The position numbers and the translations under genes were made by a program. Below the pieces are notes generated by a model. The model searched no databases. It was given only the letters and a program-made list of their open reading frames with translations, and was not told the origin of the DNA. Positions 1 through 9,337 of a stretch of 64,000 nucleotides of DNA are shown piece by piece (within the stretch, counting starts at the first letter, position 1; each line of letters opens with the position of its first letter). This stretch comes from Bacteroidota bacterium. Its GTDB lineage: Bacteria > Bacteroidota > Bacteroidia > Bacteroidales > VadinHA17. The stretch lies in assembly GCA_022561875.1 (NCBI GenBank), contig JADFQJ010000011.1, positions 1 through 64,000 of the forward strand. Reading direction: 5' to 3'.

Positions 1-354
1 GAAATTACATAATTTTTACGTTTTTCGGGGGTTTTCTATGACTATTTATCAACATATTCTGCTGATCATCTGCGGATTATGTTATTGGCGAAGGTCCCTG
101 ATTAAGTAATCGTGTATTATAATTGTTTTATTGCTATTTACTCTTTTGTTGACTGCTGACTGCTGACTGTTAACTAATTATTTATGAAACCCGAAAATTA
201 AGGTTTTATTAATCAATTTTCGAAGCTAAATTCTTATTGTCAGCAAACATAATAAATTATTCGTAAACAAATTGGGATTAACAGTCCTTTATAGTAGAAG
301 AGAGGTGATGAGGAGAAGAAGGGAATAACGAAGTCATTATTTAGGACGTTTTTT

Positions 355-618
355 TTATCGCTTTTTATATACATCTCTCCGATGGCCAACTTTTACCACA
401 ATTACAAAAAGTTTTTCATCTTCTATTGAATAGACAATACGATAATTTCCCTGGCGAATACGATACTTTTCTTCATCTGACAGCTTTTCACATCCAAAAG
501 GTCTTGGATTAATAGAAAGTTCTTTGATCCTTCCAACAATTTTCCGTAAAATCTTTTTTGGTACCTTTTCAAGTTCTTTTGCCGCAGATGGTTTAATGTA
601 AATTCTATATTTTACCAC
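355..618 (-). CDS. RelE/ParE-family toxin of a type II toxin-antitoxin system
   Basis: 87 aa with RelE-like pattern (KPSAAKELEKVPKKI...RIRQGNYRIVYSIEDEKLFVIVVKVGHRRDVYKK); overlaps the upstream RHH antitoxin ORF by 14 bp. Confidence 0.9.
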   Translation of the reverse strand: MVKYRIYIKPSAAKELEKVPKKILRKIVGRIKELSINPRPFGCEKLSDEEKYRIRQGNYRIVYSIEDEKLFVIVVKVGHRRDVYKKR

Positions 619-838
619 TCGATTTCAGATCTTTCAATACATACTCAAAATCTAAATTTGGCTCGTTTAAACGCTCTTCAAAGGCTTCTAAATCCTCCAA
701 ATCTTCAGCAAATGAAAGCTTTACCGCTTCATTTACTATAGCTGAAATTGATTTAGAAACCTGGGCAGATTTAATCTTCAATGCCCGGTGAAGTTGCGGA
801 TCAAGATAAATTGTCGATCTTTTTAATGTTGATTCCAT
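605..838 (-). CDS. Ribbon-helix-helix type antitoxin
   Basis: 77 aa, RSTIYLDPQLHRALKIKSAQVSKSISAIVNEAV RHH-like N-terminus, directly upstream of the RelE-like toxin. Confidence 0.8.
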   Translation of the reverse strand: MESTLKRSTIYLDPQLHRALKIKSAQVSKSISAIVNEAVKLSFAEDLEDLEAFEERLNEPNLDFEYVLKDLKSSGKI

Positions 839-854
839 AGCTCAATTATACATA

Positions 855-880
855 AAAACATTTTAACATCAAAACGTTTT
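855..880. promoter_or_regulatory. Candidate antitoxin operator: AAAACATTTT-N6-AAAACGTTTT
   Basis: Two near-identical 10-bp palindromic boxes 16 bp apart, immediately upstream of the antitoxin start (838). Confidence 0.35.
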
Positions 881-896
881 ACAGTTAAAATAAATA

Positions 897-2678
897 TTAC
901 TCCTGCGCCTTAACCCAGTTTACAAGTCCTTTTTTATTGACTATTTCCATAAGCTTTTCCGGCAGGGGGGCAAATAAGAATTGTTTTTCTTCTATTATTA
1001 TCTTTCCACCCAAAAAATCCACATCTGCCCTATCCCCTTCCCTGTATGCATCAACTGCTTCAGGAAGTACAATAAGCACAAGTCCCTGGTTTATAGCCGA
1101 ACGGTAGAATATCCTGTTTACCGATTTGACAATTATTGCCTTGATACCTGCATGTGCCAGTCCAACCGAAGGATGCTCACGGCTGCTGCCACACCCGAAG
1201 TTATCACCTGCGATGATCATATCACCCTTCTGAACATTTTTTGAGAAGGCAGGATCAAAACCCTTAAAAAGAAAAGGCATAATAGCTTCAGCATCTGAAC
1301 TAAGGATATCGTATGTCAGGTTCCCGGCGAACATCTGGTCGGTATTAAGATTATTGACATCCTTGTAGTTCCATACTCCATTGATCCTACGGTTTTCACC
1401 ATTTTTTATTTCGAGGGTTGAGCTTTGCTCTTTTGTATAGGGAAACTTATCGTCTGCATTAATGCCCCGTGGATCAGTTATCTCACCTTTAATAGCCGAA
1501 CAGGCAACTGTCGCAGGCGAAGCCAGGAATATTTCAGCGTTTTTATTACCCATTCGCCCAAGGAAATTCCTGTTTGCAGTTGATATAACTTTATATCCGT
1601 CAGCCGGTATCCCCTGCCCTGTCCCAAGGCATGGTCCGCACGAAGGACTTAAAACATTTGCACCTGCTTTTATCAATTTGGTGATAATCCCTTCTTCTAT
1701 TGCCTGCAGGTATATCTTTTCAGAAGCAGGAATAACAAGCAACTGGAAATCTTCAGTAATTTTTTTTCCGTCAAGCACCCCGGCAGCTATCTGTAAATCC
1801 TCCAGGCGTCCATTTGTACAGGTACCAATCAAGCCCTGCTGCAATTTTGTTCCCTGAACCTCAGAAACAGCTTTAACATTATCAACATGATGCGGCGCTG
1901 CCACAAGAGGAAATAGCTCATCCAGATTTATCTCCAGCTCTTTTGCATAATGAGCGCCTTCATCAGCCCAAACTCCTTTGATCTCTTTCTCATGATAAAA
2001 CTCAGAAAGTACCTCATCAGGCGGAAAAACCGCATTCTTAGCTCCCATTTCGGATGCAAGGTTAGCAAGTGTCATTCGTTCCGGGATGGAAAGACTTTTC
2101 ACTCCTTCGCCATGATATTCGATCGACATGTAATTGGCGCCTGCTGAGCCGGTCATACCAATGATCCATAACGAAATATCTTTTGCATAAACACCTTCCT
2201 TAAGTTTACCCTGCAGAGTTATCTTAACAGATTCCGGTACACGGAACCATGTTTCTCCCCTCTTCCAGATACCGGCTGATTCGGTACGGTCAATTCCGGC
2301 AGCCAGAGCATTAAAAGCGCCTGCCGTACAGGTATGGCTGTCGCTGCCGACAATTATCATCCCGGGCTTTGCATGGTAAGACATTATCTGGTGACATATT
2401 CCCTTTCCGGTATCGTAGAATCTTTTTATACCCTGTTCTCTAACAATATCCCGGATAGTCTGGTACTGGGTAGCCAGTTTAGCGCTTGTCGGGGGTGCAT
2501 TGTGGTCGAGTACTACCAACATCCGGTCGGGGTCAGCTACTCTCCTGCCCTCCATTTTCTGAAATGTTTTGTAAATAGAAGCGGTATTATCATGGGTAAG
2601 GACAATATCCGGTTTCCTGAACACAATAGAACCGGTTTCCGCTCCAAGGATCTTCTCTACGAAAGTTTTCTCTGACAT
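897..2678 (-). CDS. Fused large+small subunit hydro-lyase of the aconitase/3-isopropylmalate dehydratase superfamily
   Basis: 593 aa; Fe-S motifs GTCTNGR and PSCGPCLGTGQG; swivel-domain motif NFGCGSSREH. Confidence 0.9.
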   Translation of the reverse strand: MSEKTFVEKILGAETGSIVFRKPDIVLTHDNTASIYKTFQKMEGRRVADPDRMLVVLDHNAPPTSAKLATQYQTIRDIVREQGIKRFYDTGKGICHQIMSYHAKPGMIIVGSDSHTCTAGAFNALAAGIDRTESAGIWKRGETWFRVPESVKITLQGKLKEGVYAKDISLWIIGMTGSAGANYMSIEYHGEGVKSLSIPERMTLANLASEMGAKNAVFPPDEVLSEFYHEKEIKGVWADEGAHYAKELEINLDELFPLVAAPHHVDNVKAVSEVQGTKLQQGLIGTCTNGRLEDLQIAAGVLDGKKITEDFQLLVIPASEKIYLQAIEEGIITKLIKAGANVLSPSCGPCLGTGQGIPADGYKVISTANRNFLGRMGNKNAEIFLASPATVACSAIKGEITDPRGINADDKFPYTKEQSSTLEIKNGENRRINGVWNYKDVNNLNTDQMFAGNLTYDILSSDAEAIMPFLFKGFDPAFSKNVQKGDMIIAGDNFGCGSSREHPSVGLAHAGIKAIIVKSVNRIFYRSAINQGLVLIVLPEAVDAYREGDRADVDFLGGKIIIEEKQFLFAPLPEKLMEIVNKKGLVNWVKAQE

Positions 2679-2790
2679 GGCTTATGTATCAATAATATAT
2701 TTAATCGTTTACCTATCATTTGTTGTCATATACTTCCTTCGATCGTGTCATATGTTCGCTATCGCTCACACGCTTTTATATAGTGAAACA

Positions 2791-2913
2791 GGATTTTGCG
2801 AGGAGCGTAGCGACGAAGCAATCTCCCAAGAACAACCGGAATGCCGAATAAACGGACCGTTATAGACTTTAGGAAAATCCATGAAAGATTGCTTCACTTC
2901 GTTCGCAAAATCC
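2791..2913 (-). repeat. MITE-like dispersed element with terminal inverted repeats (reverse-oriented copy)
   Basis: GGATTTTGCGAGGAGCGTAGCGACGAAGCAATCT ... AGATTGCTTCACTTCGTTCGCAAAATCC ends; internal similarity to 14332-14479 when reversed. Confidence 0.7.
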
Positions 2914-2934
2914 TTTTTCATCATTCATCCTTCC

Positions 2935-4746
2935 CTAAAACAAACCTCCATTCTGATAAATTTCCATCTGCACATCTGAGAACGGATCTGTTTTTGTTGA
3001 TTTTCCGTTTTCCAGGTTCTTAATCACGCCTGTTTCAAAGTTAACATGGATTTTATCACCACTTCCAATATTCAGGTCATCCAGGGTTTTATATACCATG
3101 ATCGGGAAAGCGGCATTAATTGCATTCCGTTCATAGATAGCTCCAAACGATTTTGCAAGAATAATCTGCACACCCAGCGATTTGAAACAGTCCACTGCCT
3201 GCTGGCGTGAGCTTCCGCTACCAAAGTTCTTTCCTGTTATAACAATATCACCCTTCTGTGCCTTGCCTGCAAAATCCTTATATCCTTCAAAGTTATCGAA
3301 AGTATATCGACCCATTTCATCGAAATCGGTAATTGTCAGATATTTATTATGAAAGATCATATCGGTATCTATATTGTCATGATCTATCACCCATACCCTG
3401 CCTTCCACAATTGTTGGTTTATCAAATGACGGCTTGGTTTCCTTTTTCACCTTCTCAATCCTTTCCAGCTTCTCAGAAGGTTCAAAAACAGCAGGTTCAG
3501 CAGGTATTTTATCAGGAGTAGTGATATATCCTGCCACTGCTGAAGCAGCTACTACTGCAGGTGATGCCAGGTAAACTTCACCTTTTCCCTGCTTACCGGG
3601 GAAATTCCTGTTACCTGTACTGACGGTTATCTCTCCTGGTCCGTTCTGTCCCACCTGTCCTGCTGCACAACCTGCACAACCTGCATTTGAAACCAAAGCG
3701 CCCGACTTTTTAAAAATCCGGATAATCCCTTCCTCAAGGCACTGGTCCCACACACTATTGGTTGATGGAACAATCTTAAGAACTACGCCCGGAGCAACTT
3801 TTCTTCCTTCAAGCACTGCGGCGGCAACTCTCATATCTTCCATCCTGCCGTTAGTGCAACTGCCGATAAAAGCCGAGTCGATCTTCGTTTTACCTGTCTC
3901 TGCAATATCAACAGTATCATGAGGATTCCCTGGTTTTGAAACCCTTATAATAAACTTACTCACATCAATATCAATCACCTGATCATATGCTGCATCTTCA
4001 TCAGGAGCGATTACCAGAGGTTCTTTTCCCGACCGGTCTTTACAATATTGAACTATTTGTTCATTTGGCGGGAAAATAATATTTATAGCGCCCATCTCTG
4101 TAGCCATCGAAGAAATGGTTATCCGGTCGTCAAGAGATAAAGTTTCAATAGCTTCACCTGCCATCTCAATGGAATAGCCCAGCAATGAATTTGCCCCGAA
4201 TTCAGAGAGAAGATTCAGGACAATATCTTTAGCAAAGATCCCTTGAGGAAATTGTCCGGTCAGATTCAGTTTCACTGTTGCAGGAACTTTGAACCATACC
4301 TTGCCTGTACTCCATGCAACAGCTATATCACGATCGCCCATTCCCTGTCCGAAAGCACCTACGGCACCCAGAATATTGGCATGTGAATCGGTTGAAATGG
4401 CAGTTGTTCCCGGGTACACCAGTCCTTCATCAATAAGAAGATGGGTTCCGATTCCTGCATCAATATCATATACTTTTATCCCGTGCTCTCTTGCAAATAT
4501 CCTGCATATCTGCTGGTTAGTCGCATATTTCTGATCAGAACCTGTTGGGTTGGTATCAAATGTAAAAAAGGTTTTTGAAGGATCATCAATCCCCAGGTTA
4601 TTCTCTTTTATATTCTTCACAACATTAGGTCCCCCAAAGTCTCTGGCAACTCTAACATCGATCTCCACATCAACAATATCTCCGGGTTTTACTTTATCCC
4701 TGCCTGAATGAATGGCAAGTATCTTTTCAGTCATTGTTAATCCCAT
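2935..4746 (-). CDS. Second fused aconitase/3-isopropylmalate dehydratase-family hydro-lyase
   Basis: 603 aa; motifs GSCTNGR, AGCAGCAAGQ and FGSGSSRQQ; paralogous layout to the neighbouring gene. Confidence 0.9.
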   Translation of the reverse strand: MGLTMTEKILAIHSGRDKVKPGDIVDVEIDVRVARDFGGPNVVKNIKENNLGIDDPSKTFFTFDTNPTGSDQKYATNQQICRIFAREHGIKVYDIDAGIGTHLLIDEGLVYPGTTAISTDSHANILGAVGAFGQGMGDRDIAVAWSTGKVWFKVPATVKLNLTGQFPQGIFAKDIVLNLLSEFGANSLLGYSIEMAGEAIETLSLDDRITISSMATEMGAINIIFPPNEQIVQYCKDRSGKEPLVIAPDEDAAYDQVIDIDVSKFIIRVSKPGNPHDTVDIAETGKTKIDSAFIGSCTNGRMEDMRVAAAVLEGRKVAPGVVLKIVPSTNSVWDQCLEEGIIRIFKKSGALVSNAGCAGCAAGQVGQNGPGEITVSTGNRNFPGKQGKGEVYLASPAVVAASAVAGYITTPDKIPAEPAVFEPSEKLERIEKVKKETKPSFDKPTIVEGRVWVIDHDNIDTDMIFHNKYLTITDFDEMGRYTFDNFEGYKDFAGKAQKGDIVITGKNFGSGSSRQQAVDCFKSLGVQIILAKSFGAIYERNAINAAFPIMVYKTLDDLNIGSGDKIHVNFETGVIKNLENGKSTKTDPFSDVQMEIYQNGGLF

Positions 4747-4916
4747 AACTATATTATTTTTTTTTCAACCAGAACGTTCACAAGTAAAAAATCGTTGGGC
4801 AGTTATCTACCGTGCTTTAATTAATTGTATATCCGACTCAATTTCAGTACTTTATTTGATTAATAATATCATACCTGCCCTATGCTTTTTGCTAGCTGTT
4901 ATAAGCTGGGTGTTAT

Positions 4917-5444
4917 TTAGTCCGTTTCTTTTCTAATGTTTTTATACCCAATTTTTCTTCTTGGCTTTTCTTCTATTTTTTTTTGATGCAGAGCGTCGAT
5001 TTTATCAAGTAAAAATTTAAACACTTGATTTATTTTATCGTCTAATGCTCGTATTTCTGAACGTAAATCTTTATTTTCCATTAACATCGCCCGATACCTG
5101 GCAAAAGCCCTCATAATGTCAATATTAATAGAAATTGCCTTTTTAGAACGCAATACAGACGAAAGCATTGCTACTCCTTGTTCGGTAAATACCAATGGAT
5201 TTACACTTGAATGTTTCAAGTTAGATAACCGGTCACAATTTGTTACCAGTTGTTCCTTTTCTTCATTGGTAAGTTGAAACATAAAGTCATCAGGAAATCT
5301 GTCAATATTTCTTTTTACTTGTTGTTTTAATACTTTTGTTTCAGTTTCGTATAATGCTGCTAAATCAGCATCAACCATTATTTTATATCCGCGAAATTCA
5401 AATATTAATGATTGATAATCAGCTTTTATTAAAGTACTTTCCAT
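4917..5444 (-). CDS. ORF6N domain-containing DNA-binding protein
   Basis: 175 aa; FRGYKIMVDADLAALYETETKVLKQQVKRNIDRFPDDFMFQLTNEE...VFTEQGVAMLSSVLRSKKAISINIDIMRAFARYR is characteristic of ORF6N proteins. Confidence 0.9.
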   Translation of the reverse strand: MESTLIKADYQSLIFEFRGYKIMVDADLAALYETETKVLKQQVKRNIDRFPDDFMFQLTNEEKEQLVTNCDRLSNLKHSSVNPLVFTEQGVAMLSSVLRSKKAISINIDIMRAFARYRAMLMENKDLRSEIRALDDKINQVFKFLLDKIDALHQKKIEEKPRRKIGYKNIRKETD

Positions 5445-5457
5445 CGTATTGATTTAA

Positions 5458-5482
5458 AACTGGTCACATTTTGTGACCAGTT
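5458..5482. promoter_or_regulatory. Perfect 11-3-11 palindrome AACTGGTCACA-TTT-TGTGACCAGTT upstream of the ORF6N gene
   Basis: Read directly; begins 14 bp before the start codon at 5444; related copy inside the gene at 5227-5251. Confidence 0.6.
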
Positions 5483-5559
5483 CGTTCAATATGTAAAAGC
5501 AAAGAATTATTCTTTTTCAATCCTTTCTGTTTTATAACATTTCAATACCTACAACAGTG

Positions 5560-6741
5560 TTATATCTCCAAAACAAGCGCTGAAGCGCCACCTCCCCCAT
5601 TACATAGTCCGGCAACGCCATATTTTGCATTATTTTGTTTTAAAACGTTTATAAGTGTAACAACAATTCGCGCTCCGGAAGCACCGATAGGATGGCCCAG
5701 AGAAACAGCTCCTCCGTTAATATTAACCTTGTCACTGTTCAGTTCCAGTTCATTTAGTGTAGCGAGCATCACAACTGCGAACGCCTCATTTATTTCAAAA
5801 TAATCCACCTGATCCTGCTTCAGTCCTGCTTTTTTCAAAGCTTTAGTAATGGCCTTTGCCGGTGCAGTAGTAAACCATTCAGGAGCCTGTGCAAAATCCG
5901 CATAACCAATAATCCGTGCCAAAGGCTTTATACCCATCTTCTCAGCCTTATCAGGAGATATCAATACAACCGCAGCAGCGCCGTCATTAATAGTCGAAGC
6001 ATTTGCAGCAGTTACCGTACCATCTTTTTCAAAAACCGGTTTTAATTTCGGTATTTTTTCAAAATCTGTTTTTGTAAATTCCTCATCCACATCAACAATC
6101 ACCGGATCACCTTTTCTTTGTTTGATCTCAACCGGGACAATTTCATCCTTAAAAAGTCCTTTTTCCGTAGCTGCTGCAGATCGCCTGTATGACTCTTCAG
6201 CAAATTTATCCTGTTCCTCACGACTTATCTTCTTTTCTCGTGCACATAATTCTGCTGCACACCCCATATGATAGTCGTTATACACATCCCATAAACCATC
6301 TTTTACCATGCCGTCAATTAGTTTTGAGTCTCCAAGCTTATGCCCTGTCCTGTGTCCCGGCAGATAAAACGGGACATTAGACATGCTCTCCATACCACCT
6401 GCAACAACAATATCATTATCACCGGCTAGTATTGATTGTACGCCCAGCATAATGGCCTTCATTCCTGAGCTGCAAACCTTATTCACCGTAGTACATGGAA
6501 TGCAATCCGGTAATCCTGCAAAAATAGCAGCCTGCCTGGCAGGTGCCTGTCCGAGATCAGCAGAAAGAACATTTCCCATAAAAACTTCATCCACATCGCT
6601 ACTGTCAATCCCTGCCCTCTCCACTGAGTTTTTAATTGCAATGGCGCCTAAAGCGGTGGCACTCAAAGAAGACAATGAACCTCCGAAACTGCCAACCGGT
6701 GTACGGGCAGCCGAAATAATATAAACTTCCTTTTTTTCCAT
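5560..6741 (-). CDS. Acetyl-CoA acetyltransferase (thiolase)
   Basis: 393 aa; CSSGMKA active-site Cys, GHPIGASGARI and CNGGGGASALV thiolase motifs. Confidence 0.95.
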   Translation of the reverse strand: MEKKEVYIISAARTPVGSFGGSLSSLSATALGAIAIKNSVERAGIDSSDVDEVFMGNVLSADLGQAPARQAAIFAGLPDCIPCTTVNKVCSSGMKAIMLGVQSILAGDNDIVVAGGMESMSNVPFYLPGHRTGHKLGDSKLIDGMVKDGLWDVYNDYHMGCAAELCAREKKISREEQDKFAEESYRRSAAATEKGLFKDEIVPVEIKQRKGDPVIVDVDEEFTKTDFEKIPKLKPVFEKDGTVTAANASTINDGAAAVVLISPDKAEKMGIKPLARIIGYADFAQAPEWFTTAPAKAITKALKKAGLKQDQVDYFEINEAFAVVMLATLNELELNSDKVNINGGAVSLGHPIGASGARIVVTLINVLKQNNAKYGVAGLCNGGGGASALVLEI

Positions 6742-6899
6742 AAAATTTGTTTTATGCTAATTCAATATTTTAAAATTCTTATTTTCGTTTTTAAAGTACA
6801 ATTTATTTACCTAAATACATATTTGTTTAGGAAATACTTGCCTAAACCGGTAAACTTCTTCTTACTTTCTCCCCTTACTTCTTCTCTCTTCACTTTTGC

Positions 6900-6920
6900 C
6901 CACAGTGAAATGTGCTCCTT
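6900..6920 (-). repeat. Partial terminus of the REP-like element (CCACAGTGAAATGTGCTCCTT)
   Basis: 20/21 identity to the reverse complement of AAGGAGCATATTTCACTGTGG at the end of the 41038 and 63150 copies. Confidence 0.6.
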
Positions 6921-6929
6921 TATACTTTC

Positions 6930-6971
6930 TTCATCAATCATCATTCGTCCTTCCATTCATTCTTCATCCTT
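6930..6971. repeat. Degenerate heptamer array (TTCATCA/TTCGTCC-type units)
   Basis: TTCATCA ATCATCA TTCGTCC TTCCATT CATTCTT CATCCTT in 7-bp register. Confidence 0.5.
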
Positions 6972-7244
6972 AAAAAAGCGAAAGCAAAACTTGATAGTTA
7001 CTAATTTTTTTTGTAAATTGCTCACAATATAAAACTGTAAACCTAAGTCTCAAAAAATAATTTATTCCGGTTAAAAACCCGGTAATAGATATATGTAATA
7101 GAATAGCAAATAAAAAGTTATATTTTATGTGCCATTATATTCATAAACCACGTAAAGGCATTTAAATATGCCCTGCACCTGATATTATGCAGTGCAGGGT
7201 AATAATATAACTCTATGTTCAAAACCAACTTAAAAATTTATGTT

Positions 7245-7886
7245 ATGAAAACAATAATTCAAATATTTTATTTGTTTCCTGCCTTAGCGGTAACAGTAAT
7301 GAGTTGCCAGAAGGAACCTATAGAACCGGTAACGGAACTGGCTATTGACGGGGAACAAAAAGTTATAGCTGTAGAAAAAAATGGTATTGGCATTGAATTT
7401 TGTTTGCTGAATGAAGAAGGCGAACCGGCTACTGTTTTCAATGAAGGCGAGAACTTCAGATTTCGCCTGGCTATAACAAACAATGTTGAACCGGATACAG
7501 CTATGTATATAATTAGTAAATTTTTACAAAATTCTTCCCTTTTTATGGTTTTCAATAGTGCTGGTGATACGATAGGGAAACCTGTTATTTTTCGTGGGGC
7601 GGATTTAGTAGCTGAAACTACAAATCAAATAAAACAGGAAGAGAAATGGGATATAGAGATTCCCTGGCATGAAACCAGAGGTACGGAAGTGCCTTATGAT
7701 TATCATAATTTAATACGTTTCCTTAACTCTTATTTCATGGGTCTTAACCAACAACCTTTATCAAAGGGTAAGTATTATACAGAACTTACGCAACAGTTTT
7801 GCCTTGGGAAATATCTTCCGCATCCACAAAGTGAATTCGTATGTACAGATACTTTAGAATTAAAAATAAACTTTGAAATAAAATAA
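7245..7886 (+). CDS. Hypothetical lipoprotein
   Basis: N-terminus MKTIIQIFYLFPALAVTVMSCQKEP looks like a lipoprotein signal peptide with Cys; no recognisable domain. Confidence 0.65.
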   Translation: MKTIIQIFYLFPALAVTVMSCQKEPIEPVTELAIDGEQKVIAVEKNGIGIEFCLLNEEGEPATVFNEGENFRFRLAITNNVEPDTAMYIISKFLQNSSLFMVFNSAGDTIGKPVIFRGADLVAETTNQIKQEEKWDIEIPWHETRGTEVPYDYHNLIRFLNSYFMGLNQQPLSKGKYYTELTQQFCLGKYLPHPQSEFVCTDTLELKINFEIK

Positions 7887-7904
7887 AACTTTAAATCAAT
7901 TATT

Positions 7905-8426
7905 ATGAAAAAGTTATCTATCTATCTGTCTGTCTATTTGCTGTTAGCAATTAATGTAACAGCTCAGGTTACCTCCAATATCTATTCTGAGAAATCAAAG
8001 GTCTTTGATTTATATCCCCAGTTCAGTGAACTCCGCTATTCAGCACCCGAAATAATAATGCCCGGTTTTGATATTAACCGCCTTTTAGAAGAAGACGAGG
8101 CGGTAAAAGGCAAGGATGTGCCATATCGTTTTGGTAAAGGGTTTGATGTAAACTATTCGCTTGCCGACGGTAAATGGACAAAGATTGACAGCGGCAGGGT
8201 CTGGCTGATGAAGGTCTCTTCACCCGGGGCATATTCCATTAATTTTATTTTTAATGAGCTATTCCTTCCTGAAGGGGCTGAATTGTATATATACAACGCC
8301 GACGGCAGTATGGTTTACGGACCTGTAACTTCATCATTCAACCTTCCCTTCGTCCTTCCAGTAGTAAATGACAACGTATCATATGCAAGGAAAACATTCC
8401 CGGGAAGTTCTTCCTGTATTTCATAA
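7905..8426 (+). pseudogene. Truncated secreted protein, N-terminal part of a lysyl-endopeptidase/trypsin-like secreted protease-type protein
   Basis: Signal peptide then ...GRVWLMKVSSPGAYSINFIFNELFLPEGAELYIYNADGSMVYGPVTS; similarity-like sequence stops at about 8330 and runs into a heptamer array and the antisense of the next gene. Confidence 0.65.
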
Positions 8427-9118
8427 TGCTTGCCCATTGTATGACTAATATGGGTCAGGTAGGTCTTTTCAGGTGACACCTCTTTAATAATGGCAAGGGC
8501 TTCTTCAAGATTAAAATGAGATATATGTTTCCGTTTGTGCAGAGTATTTATTACCAGGAAACGTGTACCGTATAATTTCTTTTTTTCCTCTTCAGGTATA
8601 TAATTGGCATCAGTGATATATGTAAAGTCATCTATCCTGAAACCATAAATAGGAAGCCGGTAATGGTAAATACGTATTGGTATAATTTTCAACCCACAGA
8701 TATCCAAGATACTGCCATCAATAGTATGGAGGTTCATCTGTGGCATACCCGGATATTTCAATTCCGCAAAAACATAAGAGTATTCCCTTTTAACAGCTTC
8801 CTGTACTCTTTTTTCAGCAAAAATATCGATTGCCCGGTGGGATCGGAAATTAAACGGACGCACATCATCCATTCCGGCAATATGGTCTTTATGCTCATGT
8901 GTCAAAAGAATAGCATCTAACTTGCGTACCCCTGCACGTAACATCTGTTGCCTGAAATCGGGCCCTGCATCAATAACAAGAGTAACATCTTCCGTTTCAA
9001 TAAGTACAGACGTACGCAGTCGCTTGTCCTTTGGATCGTCCGACCGGCATGTATCACAATCGCATGTAATAACCGGAACTCCCTGAGAAGTACCTGTACC
9101 TAAAAAAGTAATCTTCAT
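8315..9118 (-). CDS. MBL-fold metallo-hydrolase (PhnP/lipoate-ligase-associated type)
   Basis: 267 aa; GTGTSQGVPVITCDCDTCRS, LLTHEHKDHIAGMDDVRPFNF, LTHISHTMG; natural C-terminus probably near LAYD (about 8366), with the remainder run-on. Confidence 0.88.
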   Translation of the reverse strand: MKITFLGTGTSQGVPVITCDCDTCRSDDPKDKRLRTSVLIETEDVTLVIDAGPDFRQQMLRAGVRKLDAILLTHEHKDHIAGMDDVRPFNFRSHRAIDIFAEKRVQEAVKREYSYVFAELKYPGMPQMNLHTIDGSILDICGLKIIPIRIYHYRLPIYGFRIDDFTYITDANYIPEEEKKKLYGTRFLVINTLHKRKHISHFNLEEALAIIKEVSPEKTYLTHISHTMGKHYEIQEELPGNVFLAYDTLSFTTGRTKGRLNDEVTGP

Positions 9119-9222
9119 ACCGGCAAATATAACCTGAATTATTTATGATTGGAATAAAAAAAAGGCTAAGGCTAAGGCTGAGGAAAAGGAAGAGGAAGAG
9201 GGAAGAGTTCAAGGTTCAGTGA

Positions 9223-9293
9223 CTGGGTGCTGGGTGCTGGGTGCTGGGTGCTGGTTAGTCAAAATGCCGACTGCCGACTGAGGACTGCCGACT
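9223..9293. repeat. Heptamer arrays (CTGGGTG)x4 and (GCCGACT)-type x4
   Basis: 9223-9250 has four exact CTGGGTG units followed by CTGGTTA; 9266-9293 reads GCCGACT GCCGACT GAGGACT GCCGACT. Confidence 0.9.
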
Positions 9294-9337
9294 GATTAGT
9301 TAGATATTTTATACTATTTTTGTTGAAATTCATAGCC

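Noticed and set aside
981-2675. Plus-strand ORFs opposite the fused hydro-lyase (981..1244, 1462..1857, 1950..2147, 2334..2675)
   Set aside because: Antisense shadows of a clearly coding gene, with no recognisable domain or signal. The same reasoning was applied to the other short ORFs overlapping large genes (e.g. 20252..20434, 24214..24495, 25520..25993, 45087..45299, 49682..49960).
2677-3023. Short ORFs 2677..2865 and 2841..3023
   Set aside because: Lie on the MITE-like repeat and the antisense of the second hydro-lyase; no coding evidence.
7171-7199. Hairpin CCCTGCAC...GTGCAGGG upstream of the lipoprotein gene
   Set aside because: 8-bp stem without a T-run; too weak to call a terminator or regulator.
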